In this document: in pieces, positions 55,979-64,000 of the stretch
Layout of the letters: each line of letters opens with the position of its first letter
Position numbering within the stretch: the stretch's first letter is position 1
Assembly (NCBI GenBank): GCA_029252555.1
Contig: JAQXBF010000011.1
Location: 1 to 64,000 of the forward strand
Direction of reading: 5' to 3'
From: Porticoccaceae bacterium
GTDB lineage: Bacteria; Pseudomonadota; Gammaproteobacteria; Pseudomonadales; Porticoccaceae
DNA length: 64,000 bases
Notes under the pieces: model-generated
Databases searched by the model: none
Told to the model about the DNA's origin: nothing
Seen by the model: the letters and a program-made list of their open reading frames with translations, nothing else
Made by a program: the position numbers and the translations under genes

Positions 55979-56473
55979 ATGAACCCAGGCGACCCCCTAG
56001 CGGAACTGCGGGATATCCACCTGCCCCAGGGCGTATCCCCATGGCCATTGGCACCCGGTTGGTGGCTATTGATTATTCTGACTTGCGCTGTGGTTGCAGG
56101 CTTAGTAGTCGTTTGTTCCAAACAGTATCGCGCAAGGCTTTACCGCCGTCAGGCCATGGCCCAGTTACAGCAGATTAAACTGAGCTCAGATGTTCATTTG
56201 GTCGCCGTACTAGAACTGCTTAAGCAGACCGTCAACAGTGCCTATCCAGAGCAAAATTACAGTAGCCTGAGTATTGATGAGTTTATTACATTTTTAAAAC
56301 AGAGCTGTCCAAGAAATGTATTTGAAAATTCCCCTACGAATTTAGAGTCCGCACTTTATTCTGGTGCAGTCGAGTTGGATGTTGTAATCACCGAGCAGTT
56401 TATCGACAGCGCCGAAGAGTGGATTGTCAAACATGTCCCCAGCCACAAACTAAAGTATCGGCCCCTATGTTGA
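55979..56473 (+). CDS. DUF4381 single-helix membrane protein
   Basis: 164 residues from the ATG at 55979. MNPGDPLAELRDIHLPQGVS and PWPLAPGWWLLIILT start the family, the second leading into the only helix (LLIILTCAVVAGLVVVC). The cytoplasmic rest has VAVLELLKQTV and SSLSIDEFITFLKQSCP. DUF4381 proteins are regular members of MoxR/Bat clusters. Overlaps batA by seven bases. Confidence 0.88.
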   Translation: MNPGDPLAELRDIHLPQGVSPWPLAPGWWLLIILTCAVVAGLVVVCSKQYRARLYRRQAMAQLQQIKLSSDVHLVAVLELLKQTVNSAYPEQNYSSLSIDEFITFLKQSCPRNVFENSPTNLESALYSGAVELDVVITEQFIDSAEEWIVKHVPSHKLKYRPLC

Positions 56474-57477
56474 ACCTACTCTGGCCCTGGGCAATGGCAC
56501 TTGCCCCCCTACCCTTTATTTATCGCTGGTGGCGCAGCCCAGCCAAGACTCATGTTCGTGCGCTGCGGGCACCTATACTCGCCAATGCAGCCGATGGTGC
56601 AGCAGCCTCTGGCAGCGGTGGTCAGTGGTTGCAGCAGTTACTGCTACTAATGCTCAGCCTGTGCTGGCTGACCAGCTTATTAGCCCTGGCCAGACCCGTA
56701 TGGATCGGTGAGCCCGTGGCTCTGCCTACTAATGGCCGTGATATTCTGTTGGCTGTCGATATCTCCGGCAGTATGGAGCGGGACGATATGGAGCTCAGGG
56801 GTCGCCAGGTCAATCGTTTGGTCGCGGTAAAATCAGTGGTTGGTGACTTTGTTGTCGAGCGCGAAGGCGATCGCCTCGGGCTTATTCTTTTTGGCGAAAA
56901 AGCTTATCTGCAGACACCCCTCACCTTTGACCGCCTGACCATGCAAACCTTACTAAACGAAGCGCAAATTGGCTTTGCTGGCAACAATGGCACGGCCATA
57001 GGCGATGCCATAGGCCTTGCCGTCAAACGCCTGCAAGCTCGTCCAGAAAATCATCGGGTGGTTATACTGCTTACCGATGGCGCCAACAATGCTGGTGAAT
57101 TAGAACCCTTGAAAGCCGCCTACCTAGCTCGTCGTGCTAAGGTTAAAATCTATACCATCGGCATAGGTGCCGAGGTTCAGGAGACATGGGGGCTCTTTGG
57201 CAAGCGTGTCACTAACCCCAGCGCCGATCTCGACGAAGCTTCCCTAGCCCGCATCGCCGAAGAAACCGGTGGGCAATTTTTCCGTGCCCGAGATCCACAA
57301 GAGCTAAAGTCTATCTATGCCGAGCTCAATCGATTGGAACCTATAGAACAGGACGCAGAGACCATTCGCCCGGTTGCAACCCTATTTCACTGGCCATTAG
57401 CCGCAGCATTTATACTCAGCCTGCTGATGGCCTTTATTCGCTTGGCTGCTGCCAAGGGCGGGGGCGACAATGTCTGA
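56467..57477 (+). CDS. batA: BatA-like VWA membrane protein
   Basis: 336 residues from ATG 56467 (the longer frame lies inside DUF4381). Two helices in the first 80 residues, a vWA domain with an intact MIDAS (DISGS, Asp98-Ser100-Ser102; ILLTDGANNAGE), and a C-terminal helix (FHWPLAAAFILSLLMAFIRL). In Bacteroides and Leptospira the Bat proteins were linked to oxygen tolerance; in gammaproteobacteria the role is less clear. Overlaps DUF4381 and batB/C by 7 and 8 bases, so translation is coupled. Confidence 0.92.
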   Translation: MLNLLWPWAMALAPLPFIYRWWRSPAKTHVRALRAPILANAADGAAASGSGGQWLQQLLLLMLSLCWLTSLLALARPVWIGEPVALPTNGRDILLAVDISGSMERDDMELRGRQVNRLVAVKSVVGDFVVEREGDRLGLILFGEKAYLQTPLTFDRLTMQTLLNEAQIGFAGNNGTAIGDAIGLAVKRLQARPENHRVVILLTDGANNAGELEPLKAAYLARRAKVKIYTIGIGAEVQETWGLFGKRVTNPSADLDEASLARIAEETGGQFFRARDPQELKSIYAELNRLEPIEQDAETIRPVATLFHWPLAAAFILSLLMAFIRLAAAKGGGDNV

Positions 57478-59314
57478 TTTACTGGCTAATCTAGGCGACT
57501 TCCACTTTTTGCGGCCTTGGTGGTTTTTGGGCTTGGTGCCGGTTGTTTTAGTACTCGGCCTGTATCAATGGCACAAACGCAGCGCTGGTAATTGGGAGCA
57601 AATTATCAACCCCGCACTGTTGCCATTTTTACTGCAGGGTGAAGATAAAACTAATAAACAGGCAGGCTGGCTGCTAAGCGGCCTGGGTATGGCCTGGGTA
57701 ATCTGCTGTTTCAGCTTAGCCGGCCCAACCTGGCAGCAATTGCCCCAACCGGTGCATAAAGAAGACAGCGCCATGGTAGTTGTCTTTGACCTGTCACCAT
57801 CCATGTTGGCTGAGGATATTACCCCCAGTCGTTTAGTGCGCGGCCGCTATAAACTTATTGATATTCTTAAAAACCGTCGCGAAGGTTTTGTTGGGCTGGT
57901 GGTCTACGGTGGCGAAGCTCACACAGTGTCGCCCCTTACTGAAGACAGTAATACTATTATCAGCCTGGTTCCTATTCTGCACCCCACCCTGCTGCCAGAA
58001 TATGGTAGCAATACCGAAGAAGCCATAGAAATGGCGATTGAATTGGCGATTAACGGCGGCTATGAACAGGCCGATATAGTATTAATTTCCGATGGTGTTT
58101 CTCGAGCGGCCTTTGGCACTATCCAGTCAATGGTTGCTAAAGCGGGGAACTATCGTCTTTCCATACTAGGCGTCGGCACAAATGAGGGTGCACCAATTCC
58201 GCTGGGCAACAGTGGCTTTGTAAAAGACCGCAGCGGCAATATTCTTATTCCTAAATTAGACGCTTCATCATTACAGATGCTGGCCAATAAAAATGGCGGA
58301 ATTTATCGGGACCTCAGTGCTGACGATAGCGATATCGATGCACTATTGAAAGTCGCAGAGCAGGCATTCCCAAATGCCACCAGAGAGCTCGATCGATCAT
58401 TTGACCTCTGGGATGACCAAGGCTTTTGGCTGATTATTTTATTTATCCCTGCGCTGATACTGAGCTTTCGCAGAGGCACAGTGGTGCTGATACTAATCGC
58501 GCCCCTATTGAGTGTCTCTGATCAGGTGACCGCGTCTATTTGGCAAGACCTGTGGCAGAACCCGGACCAGCAAGGGCTTGACGCATTAGATGCTGGTGAC
58601 GCTGCCACTGCTCAGAGTTTATTTGAAGATAGCCAATGGCGGGGCAGCGCCGCCTACCGCGCGGGTGACTATGAGAATGCAATTGGCGAATTTACGGTGG
58701 GAAATACTGCCGATGCCCATTACAACCGCGGCAATGCTTTGGCTAGGTCAGGAGAGTTAGAGGCTGCTGTTAAAGCCTATGATCGAGCGCTAGAACTACA
58801 GCCTGATATGAAAGATGCTCAGGCTAATCGCGAGCTTGTTGAAAAATTAAAACAGCAACAAGAACAAAAACAAAACGGCGATCAGTCAGAACAAGACAAA
58901 CAGCAAGATAAAGAACAGAACCAAGAGCAGGAGTCTGATCAGCAACAGCAGTCGAATGACGACCAACAAAGCCAGCAGCAAGAATCACCATCTGACGAGC
59001 AGCGAGAGCAAGAGCCAGATAGCGCAGAAGATAAAGAGCAAGAACAGAGCGAAGAAAAAAGCCAGGAACAAGAGCAGGAAGAAAATCAACAGCAAGAACA
59101 AGAACAAGAACAAGAACAAGAACAAGAACAGCAGCTTGAAGAACAAGAGCTCAGCGAAGAAGAAAAACAAAACCAACAGGAAATTGAGCAAATGCTGCGT
59201 CGAGTGCCAGATGATCCCGGCGGCCTGTTGCGCGAAAAATTCCGCTACCAGTCGCGACAGCGTGCACTGGAGCAACGACGCCCTAAACCCCCTAATGAGC
59301 AAGAGCGCTGGTAA
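57470..59314 (+). CDS. BatB-BatC fusion: VWA plus TPR plus Gln/Glu-rich tail
   Basis: 614 residues. Residues 1-95 hold two helices, then a vWA domain with MIDAS DLSPS (Asp107-Ser109-Ser111), a helix near residue 325 (WLIILFIPALILSFRRG), and a TPR region (AYRAGDYENAIGEF, HYNRGNALARSGELEAAVKAYD). From about residue 460 the chain is nearly all Gln/Glu/Asp (KQQDKEQNQEQESDQQQQSN and onward) to about 565, then a conserved-looking end (RRVPDDPGGLLREKFRYQSRQR). BatB and BatC are separate genes in many bacteria; here they are one protein. The low-complexity tail contains a hexanucleotide repeat (next). Confidence 0.9.
   Translation: MSDLLANLGDFHFLRPWWFLGLVPVVLVLGLYQWHKRSAGNWEQIINPALLPFLLQGEDKTNKQAGWLLSGLGMAWVICCFSLAGPTWQQLPQPVHKEDSAMVVVFDLSPSMLAEDITPSRLVRGRYKLIDILKNRREGFVGLVVYGGEAHTVSPLTEDSNTIISLVPILHPTLLPEYGSNTEEAIEMAIELAINGGYEQADIVLISDGVSRAAFGTIQSMVAKAGNYRLSILGVGTNEGAPIPLGNSGFVKDRSGNILIPKLDASSLQMLANKNGGIYRDLSADDSDIDALLKVAEQAFPNATRELDRSFDLWDDQGFWLIILFIPALILSFRRGTVVLILIAPLLSVSDQVTASIWQDLWQNPDQQGLDALDAGDAATAQSLFEDSQWRGSAAYRAGDYENAIGEFTVGNTADAHYNRGNALARSGELEAAVKAYDRALELQPDMKDAQANRELVEKLKQQQEQKQNGDQSEQDKQQDKEQNQEQESDQQQQSNDDQQSQQQESPSDEQREQEPDSAEDKEQEQSEEKSQEQEQEENQQQEQEQEQEQEQEQQLEEQELSEEEKQNQQEIEQMLRRVPDDPGGLLREKFRYQSRQRALEQRRPKPPNEQERW
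59093..59128 (+). repeat. CAAGAA hexanucleotide repeat in batB/C
   Basis: Six perfect CAAGAA units encode alternating Gln-Glu. Unit length is a multiple of three, so gain or loss would change only the tail length. Confidence 0.95.
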
Positions 59315-61036
59315 ATGAACTCACAGTATTTAAAAATTTTTATGGCGGTATCGCTATTAATAATCTCAGCTTTAAGCTGGGCAGATCTAACGGCCAAGGT
59401 TGACCGCTCCGTTTTAGATAACAATGAAACTCTGCAGTTTGTTGTGCGCTACAACGGTCAGGCAATTACATCAGAGCCCGATTTTACCGTGTTACAAAAA
59501 GACTTCGACATACTCAGCAACAATCGCCAGCAGCAGTATTCATGGACCAATGGCAAGTCTCAGTCTTATACTGATTGGAATATGGTGCTTATGCCCAAAC
59601 GCACCGGGGTTATTTTAATTCCCTCAATTAGCTATAAAAACGAAATCAGTAATGCTCTGGAAATAACGGTGCGCTCTGCCAATAAAATAACTGCTGGTGC
59701 CGGCAAACAACCCGTTTATACAGAGACTGTGGTTGATAAAGATGCGGTTTATATTCAACAACAAATTATCCTGACCCAGCGGCTGTATACCTCAGTGCAG
59801 CTTCAGAATTTAACCCTCTCGGAATTGGAAATTACCGATGCCATTGTGCAGCGTGTCGGTGAAAATCAATTCCAAAAAATGATTAACGGCCGCAATTATC
59901 TGGTTATCGAAGTCATCTATGCCCTGTTCCCTCAGGTCAATGGCAAGCTGTACATTCCCGCCCTTCGCTTTGGCGCATTTGAGAGCGGCGGCCGCCAGTT
60001 TGGTGCGTTCTCCAGTCGCGGGAAACAGCTATTTCGCAATACCGAACCCAAGACAATCGATGTTATGGCAAAGCCGACTCATATTCCATTGGACCAATGG
60101 ATGCCAAGCAGCAAGGTGGAACTGCAACAACAGTGGAGTAGTGACCTCAACGATCTGACTGTGGGTGAACCAATCACACGCACCATTAGAATAAAAGCCC
60201 AAGGGCTTACTGGCGCCCAGATCCAGCCCCTGCCAGCATCAGATAGTTTGGATTATAAGATCTATCCCGACCAGCCAAGTATTGAAGACCAGGTAAGCGC
60301 CGGAGGCATTCTTGGCGTGCGAACCGAAACTCTGGCACTGGTGCCCAATCGTGCTGGAGAACTCACCTTACCCAGCATTACCGTTCGCTGGTGGGATACC
60401 AATAAACAGCGTATGCAAAACAGCACATTAGAGCCTGTGACATTGCAGGTTAGGGTCGCGACAACAGCGGCCCCATCGCCCCAGCTTGGTCTCCAACCGA
60501 GTAATGAACCGCTAACGTTGACACCTCTGATATTACAGACTGAAACATCTGAACCCTCATCATTAACCAAATGGTCAATGGCCTTTAATGCCATACTGCT
60601 CACAGCATTGATCGCTGTATTAATATCGACGCGAACCCCATCGGCAGTGGCCGGCACCGATAATCCAGTTACTGACAGCGTGCAGCTAAATTCAAAACAG
60701 AAGCTAAAGAGGGTCGAAAGTCTGGCCGCCAAAGATAACCTGATGGCCATGCGCGACAGCATTTTAGATTGGGGTAAAAGCTTATTTGCAGATAATCCAC
60801 CCAGTACCCTTAAGCAGCTTGCACAACAGCTTGGAGATGATGACTTAGGAGCGGCGTTTGCAGAATTGGATCGCCAACTCTATAAAGGGGATAGCTCAGA
60901 GGACAGGTTGGGGGATAGCTTAGATACTCAACAGTTAGTAAGGCAACTAAAGGCTTACTCCTCTAAGTTGAGCGTGGAATCTCAAAAAGAGCCCAGAGGA
61001 AATAGGTTAAACCCTCTTTACCCGCAGAGTGAATAA
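59315..61036 (+). CDS. batD: BatD-like protein (BAM)
   Basis: 573 residues. Signal peptide (MNSQYLKIFMAVSLLIISALSWA), then beta-rich repeats with LTAKVDRSVLDNNETLQFVV, SKQLFRNTEPKTIDV-type linkers, and a membrane helix about residue 420 (WSMAFNAILLTALIAVLIS). C-terminal cytoplasmic helical region. BatD is the periplasmic partner of BatA/BatB. The ATG follows the batB/C stop with no gap, so the operon is continuous from moxR to here. Confidence 0.9.
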   Translation: MNSQYLKIFMAVSLLIISALSWADLTAKVDRSVLDNNETLQFVVRYNGQAITSEPDFTVLQKDFDILSNNRQQQYSWTNGKSQSYTDWNMVLMPKRTGVILIPSISYKNEISNALEITVRSANKITAGAGKQPVYTETVVDKDAVYIQQQIILTQRLYTSVQLQNLTLSELEITDAIVQRVGENQFQKMINGRNYLVIEVIYALFPQVNGKLYIPALRFGAFESGGRQFGAFSSRGKQLFRNTEPKTIDVMAKPTHIPLDQWMPSSKVELQQQWSSDLNDLTVGEPITRTIRIKAQGLTGAQIQPLPASDSLDYKIYPDQPSIEDQVSAGGILGVRTETLALVPNRAGELTLPSITVRWWDTNKQRMQNSTLEPVTLQVRVATTAAPSPQLGLQPSNEPLTLTPLILQTETSEPSSLTKWSMAFNAILLTALIAVLISTRTPSAVAGTDNPVTDSVQLNSKQKLKRVESLAAKDNLMAMRDSILDWGKSLFADNPPSTLKQLAQQLGDDDLGAAFAELDRQLYKGDSSEDRLGDSLDTQQLVRQLKAYSSKLSVESQKEPRGNRLNPLYPQSE

Positions 61037-61121
61037 AGCTCATAGCCATAGCCTGTTAGCCACTGCATGACAGCAACAGGTAAGTCCGTCTAAAATAAAG
61101 AAATTAATAAGAGTATAGATA

Positions 61122-61445
61122 ATGTCCAGACAACTTGACCACGACGCAGGCGAGAACACTCCGGCCCATAATCTCAGCGGCCAAAATACCAAAGACTATT
61201 GGCAAGCTAATTTACGCTTACTGGGCAAACTATTAATTATCTGGTTTGCGGTTTCATTTGGTTGTGGAATTATACTGGTAGACTGGCTGGACCAATTCTC
61301 AGTGTTCGGTTTTAAACTCGGCTTCTGGTTTGCTCAACAGGGTGCTATCTATGTATTTGTAGCTCTGATCTTTATTTATGCTTGGCGCATACAAATAATT
61401 GAGCGCCAATTTGGCGTAGATGACGATGCTGAGGAGAATTCATAA
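61122..61445 (+). CDS. DUF4212 small subunit of sodium/solute symporter
   Basis: 107 residues. Polar N-terminus, then two helices (LGKLLIIWFAVSFGCGIILV and FWFAQQGAIYVFVALIFIYAW) ending QIIERQFGVDDDAEE. Small DUF4212 proteins are encoded just before a large Na+/solute symporter, and the two act as a pair. The last base of its stop is the first of the next ATG. Confidence 0.9.
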   Translation: MSRQLDHDAGENTPAHNLSGQNTKDYWQANLRLLGKLLIIWFAVSFGCGIILVDWLDQFSVFGFKLGFWFAQQGAIYVFVALIFIYAWRIQIIERQFGVDDDAEENS

Positions 61446-63136
61446 TGAGTACTCAGCTGCTGACCTATCTATTTGTGGGCGCATCTTTCGCGCTGTATAT
61501 CGGTATCGCCATCTGGTCACGGGCAAGCTCCACCAAAGATTTTTATGTGGCGGGGGGCGGAGTGCACCCGGTGGTCAATGGTATGGCTACCGCTGCTGAC
61601 TGGATGAGTGCTGCTTCTTTTATCTCCATGGCTGGCATCATTTCCTTTATGGGTCGCGACGGTTCCGTCTATCTACTCGGCTGGACCGGCGGCTATGTTT
61701 TGCTAGCACTATTGCTGGCTCCCTACCTGCGCAAATTTGGCCGGTTTACCGTGCCTGATTTTATTGGCGAACGTTACTACTCTAACGCCGCACGGATTGT
61801 TGCGGTAGTCTGCCTGATCTTTGTTTCCTTTACCTATGTCGCTGGCCAGATGCGTGGCGTAGGCATTGTATTCTCCCGCTTTTTGGAGGTCGATGTGGGG
61901 ACCGGGGTGATTATCGGTATGGCCGTTGTATTTATGTATGCAGTTCTCGGTGGCATGAAAGGAATTACCTACACTCAGGTGGCTCAGTACACTGTGCTGA
62001 TTTTTGCCTATATGGTCCCGGCGATTTTTATCTCTATTATGATTACCGGCAACCCTATTCCCCAGCTGGGCTTTGGTTCTGAAGTACTGGATGGCTCTGG
62101 GTTATCTGTGCTAGAAAAGCTTGATGGCGTCTTAACGGATCTGGGCTTTAGGGAATATACTCAGGGTAGCAAATCTACTATCGATGTCTTTGCTATTACC
62201 GCAGCATTGATGTTTGGCACAGCGGGCCTACCCCATGTTTTGGTGCGCTTCTTTACCGTGCCCAAGGTCTCTGATGCGCGAAAGTCCGCGGGCTATGCGC
62301 TGGTCTTTATCGCCATTCTCTACACCACAGCGCCAGCGGTAGCCTCCTTTGCCCGGCTCAACCTAGTCGATACGATTCACAACACCAGCTACGAACAGGC
62401 GCCCAAATGGTTTAGTAACTGGGAGAGTACTGGCTTGGTGGGCTGGGAAGATAAGAATAATGATGGAGTCATGCAGTACAGTGCCGGCTCTGAGAACGAA
62501 GTGAAAATTGATCGGGATATTATGGTGTTAGCTAACCCGGAGATTGCTAATCTGCCAGGCTGGGTCATTGCCCTTGTCGCCGCCGGTGGTGTGGCCGCTG
62601 CCCTCTCAACTGCAGCTGGGCTGCTGCTTGTGATTTCCAGTTCAATCTCCCATGACCTATTAAAGCAGACGTTAATGCCCGCAATAACCGAAAAGCAGGA
62701 ACTGCTATTTGCGAGAATTGCCGCAGCTGTGGCTGTCTGTATTGCCGGGCTCTTTGGTATCTACCCGCCAGCCTTCGTGGCTCAGGTGGTTGCCTTCGCA
62801 TTTGGCTTGGCCGCCGCCTCTCTCTTCCCTGCGATACTGCTGGGTATATTCAGTAAACGTATGAATAAAGAGGGCGCAGTCACTGGCATGCTGGTTGGGC
62901 TAATAACTACTTTTACCTATATTGTTTACTTTAAATTTGCCTCTCCTGAACTCAATAATGCCGATTATTGGCTATTAGGTATTTCACCCGAAGGGATAGG
63001 GTTTATTGGTATGTTGCTAAATATTGCAGCTGCTTTCGGGGTGAGTAAAATCACCGCTCCACCCCCTGCAGAGGTGCAGGATTTGGTGGACCATATTCGA
63101 ATTCCCTCAGGGGCGAGTGCGGCCCACAACCATTAG
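61445..63136 (+). CDS. Sodium/solute symporter, VC_2705 type (ActP-like)
   Basis: 563 residues, about 14 helices. STKDFYVAGGGVHPVVNGMATAADWMSAASF and GGMKGITYTQVAQYTVL are SSS-family Na+-site sequences. An extra hydrophilic loop with FSNWESTGLVGWEDKNNDGVM (an EF-hand-like DKNNDG) lies between helices and is typical of this subgroup. It likely imports acetate or another monocarboxylate with Na+. TAATG overlap with DUF4212. Confidence 0.92.
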   Translation: MSTQLLTYLFVGASFALYIGIAIWSRASSTKDFYVAGGGVHPVVNGMATAADWMSAASFISMAGIISFMGRDGSVYLLGWTGGYVLLALLLAPYLRKFGRFTVPDFIGERYYSNAARIVAVVCLIFVSFTYVAGQMRGVGIVFSRFLEVDVGTGVIIGMAVVFMYAVLGGMKGITYTQVAQYTVLIFAYMVPAIFISIMITGNPIPQLGFGSEVLDGSGLSVLEKLDGVLTDLGFREYTQGSKSTIDVFAITAALMFGTAGLPHVLVRFFTVPKVSDARKSAGYALVFIAILYTTAPAVASFARLNLVDTIHNTSYEQAPKWFSNWESTGLVGWEDKNNDGVMQYSAGSENEVKIDRDIMVLANPEIANLPGWVIALVAAGGVAAALSTAAGLLLVISSSISHDLLKQTLMPAITEKQELLFARIAAAVAVCIAGLFGIYPPAFVAQVVAFAFGLAAASLFPAILLGIFSKRMNKEGAVTGMLVGLITTFTYIVYFKFASPELNNADYWLLGISPEGIGFIGMLLNIAAAFGVSKITAPPPAEVQDLVDHIRIPSGASAAHNH

Positions 63137-63190
63137 AGGGCTGTGGCTTATAAAAGGCAAAAAAAACAAGAATTTAAAAAAGGCAGTTTC

Positions 63191-63216
63191 AAAAAAGGGA
63201 GGCTAAAAAAGCCTCC
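63191..63216 (-). terminator. Terminator serving the minus-strand pepN side
   Basis: GGAGGCT and AGCCTCC pair over AAAAA; on the minus strand C then T6 follow. It lies 186 bases beyond the pepN stop. Confidence 0.7.
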
Positions 63217-63235
63217 TAAGCATAGGGTTACATAC

Positions 63236-63300
63236 TGCCCAGACGGAACGCGCTAACGGGAATTAGCTCCCTAGAACTTCAGGATCTGGTCGTCTGGGCA
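63236..63300. repeat. Ten-base inverted repeat around a 45-base loop
   Basis: TGCCCAGACG (63236-63245) and CGTCTGGGCA (63291-63300) are perfect partners; the loop holds a smaller GGGA/TCCC pair. On either strand this could fold into a stem of ten pairs. Its role is unknown and it overlaps the possible coding remnant listed next. Confidence 0.5.
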
Positions 63301-63397
63301 TCGGTTCCGATCGTGCAATATCGGCAAACTGATACTTAAAGCTTAGCCCATAGTTTTGGCCTCTGCCCAAGGTTGTGGAAGATAAAGATACCACCGG
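63263..63397 (-). pseudogene. Possible C-terminal remnant of an outer-membrane receptor
   Basis: Directly downstream of pepN the minus strand has 44 codons open after a TAG (63398-63400) and ending at TAA (63263-63265). The middle reads LGRGQNYGLSFKYQF, which resembles the last beta-strand of TonB-dependent receptors (G..Y...F.Y.F). The final ~20 residues are proline- and arginine-rich and not typical. No start codon, no ribosome-binding site and no upstream body: if real, it is a deletion remnant. Low confidence because it rests on one short motif. Confidence 0.3.
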
Positions 63398-63401
63398 CTA
63401 T

Positions 63402-64000
63402 TTACAAAGACTTCGAGACTATTTCTTGCAAATCCTTAACCAAATTTGGCTTATTCGCAATGTTTTGCAGTGCCTGCTTCATCAGCTCTCGGTTGGGTTC
63501 AGGGAATTTCTTCCACTTAGTTAGGGGCGTGACCAGTCTGGCGGCAACCTGCGGGTTAACCGTATTCAACGCCAGAATCTGTTCGGTTAAGAACTGGTAT
63601 CCAGAGCCATCCGGATTATGGAAATTAATATGGTTGGCATTTGCAAACCCGCCAATCAGACTGCGGATTTTGTTTGGATTGCTCATGCTAAATGCTGAGT
63701 GGTCCATCAAAGTTTGGACCCTCTCCAATCCATTCGGCTGAGCATTGGTAGCCTGAACCTGCAACCACAGGTTCATTACCAGAGCCTCATCTCTAAACTG
63801 TTCTTCAAACTGAGATAAAGCCTTGGCAGCATAGTCTGAGGCCTCTGGGCAATTAACCAAAGCAGTCAGCGCAGCTGCCTGGTCAGTCATATTATCAGCA
63901 CTCTGGAATTGAGCCCAAGCTAACTCAACACCCCTATCCACTAACATCAAATAACCCAAGGCGGTATTTTTAAGGCTGCGACCACCCATTTGTTGAACAT
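63402..64000 (-). CDS. pepN: Aminopeptidase N, 3' end (5' end outside window)
   Basis: The minus frame is open to the window edge. About 199 residues are present, with GGRSLKNTALGYLMLVDRGV and the final FPEPNRELMKQALQNIANKP, matching the C-terminal alpha-solenoid of gammaproteobacterial PepN (about 870 residues). NMTDQAAALTALVNCPEASD and MSNPNKIRSLIGGFANANHINFH are also typical. The zinc site lies outside the window. PepN cleaves N-terminal residues of peptides in the cytosol. Confidence 0.93.
   Translation of the reverse strand, partial: VQQMGGRSLKNTALGYLMLVDRGVELAWAQFQSADNMTDQAAALTALVNCPEASDYAAKALSQFEEQFRDEALVMNLWLQVQATNAQPNGLERVQTLMDHSAFSMSNPNKIRSLIGGFANANHINFHNPDGSGYQFLTEQILALNTVNPQVAARLVTPLTKWKKFPEPNRELMKQALQNIANKPNLVKDLQEIVSKSL

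Noticed and set aside
58860-59180. Lys/Asn/Ser-rich plus frame and Phe/Leu-rich minus frame over the batB/C tail
   Set aside because: They are other-phase readings of the low-complexity CAA/GAA DNA, not independent genes.

Overview
The window looks like chromosome from a free-living marine gammaproteobacterium. The thrS-infC-rpmI-rplT-pheS-pheT-ihfA-merR-tRNA-Pro order, rmf next to rlmKL, cmoA/cmoB, slyX, ttcA and a 1617-residue NAD-glutamate dehydrogenase are gammaproteobacterial. The sodium-linked genes (oadGAB, putP, a DUF4212/solute symporter pair), alkB and a possible MMPA-CoA dehydrogenase-like enzyme fit seawater. A Cellvibrionales/SAR92-like lineage is my inference and is not proven by the sequence. 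No phage, insertion sequence, CRISPR array or replication origin was seen.

Layout. 1-4543 (minus): a partial surface lipoprotein, then the oadG-oadA-oadB sodium-pumping oxaloacetate decarboxylase genes ending in a bolA-like gene. 4717-9132: argS, a macro-domain remnant, putP, ttcA. 9169-14744: a dead bioA, lipocalin, DUF1295 membrane protein, Smr nuclease, SlyD-like isomerase, TauE/SafE transporter and a diguanylate cyclase broken by an amber codon. 14769-19490: nitroreductase, an acyl-CoA dehydrogenase plus MaoC-like hydratase pair, and a divergent AraC-type regulator. 19562-26784: M16 protease, cmoA, aldehyde dehydrogenase, slyX, cmoB and a broken hotdog-fold gene. 26842-36044: frameshifted ald with divergent Lrp-type regulator, tRNA-Arg, small conserved proteins, cysteine synthase, CIA30 and TIGR03643 proteins, an unrecognised membrane-protein pair, alkB, a PPK2 remnant, a lipase-like hydrolase and tRNA-Pro. 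36117-43566 (minus): the translation cluster from thrS to ihfA/merR. 43703-53771: DUF188, DUF836, a threonine-aldolase-like enzyme, rlmKL, rmf, two small unknowns and the large glutamate dehydrogenase. 54048-61036: a complete MoxR/Bat cluster (moxR, DUF58, DUF4381, batA, a batB-batC fusion, batD). 61122-64000: a two-part sodium/solute symporter and the 3' end of pepN.

Most of the window is ordinary housekeeping DNA. The unusual signal is the density of eroding genes: bioA, a diguanylate cyclase, a hotdog protein, ald, a PPK2 and a macro-domain protein all carry visible lesions, and a possible outer-membrane receptor tail and a membrane protein with a shifted N-terminus may add to the list. 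Several short remnants have no intact reading frame and are recognisable only by translating the gaps. Some single-base lesions (ald, hotdog) could be sequencing errors; bioA, PPK2 and the macro domain carry several independent changes and look truly decayed. I found no convincing new multi-gene system.
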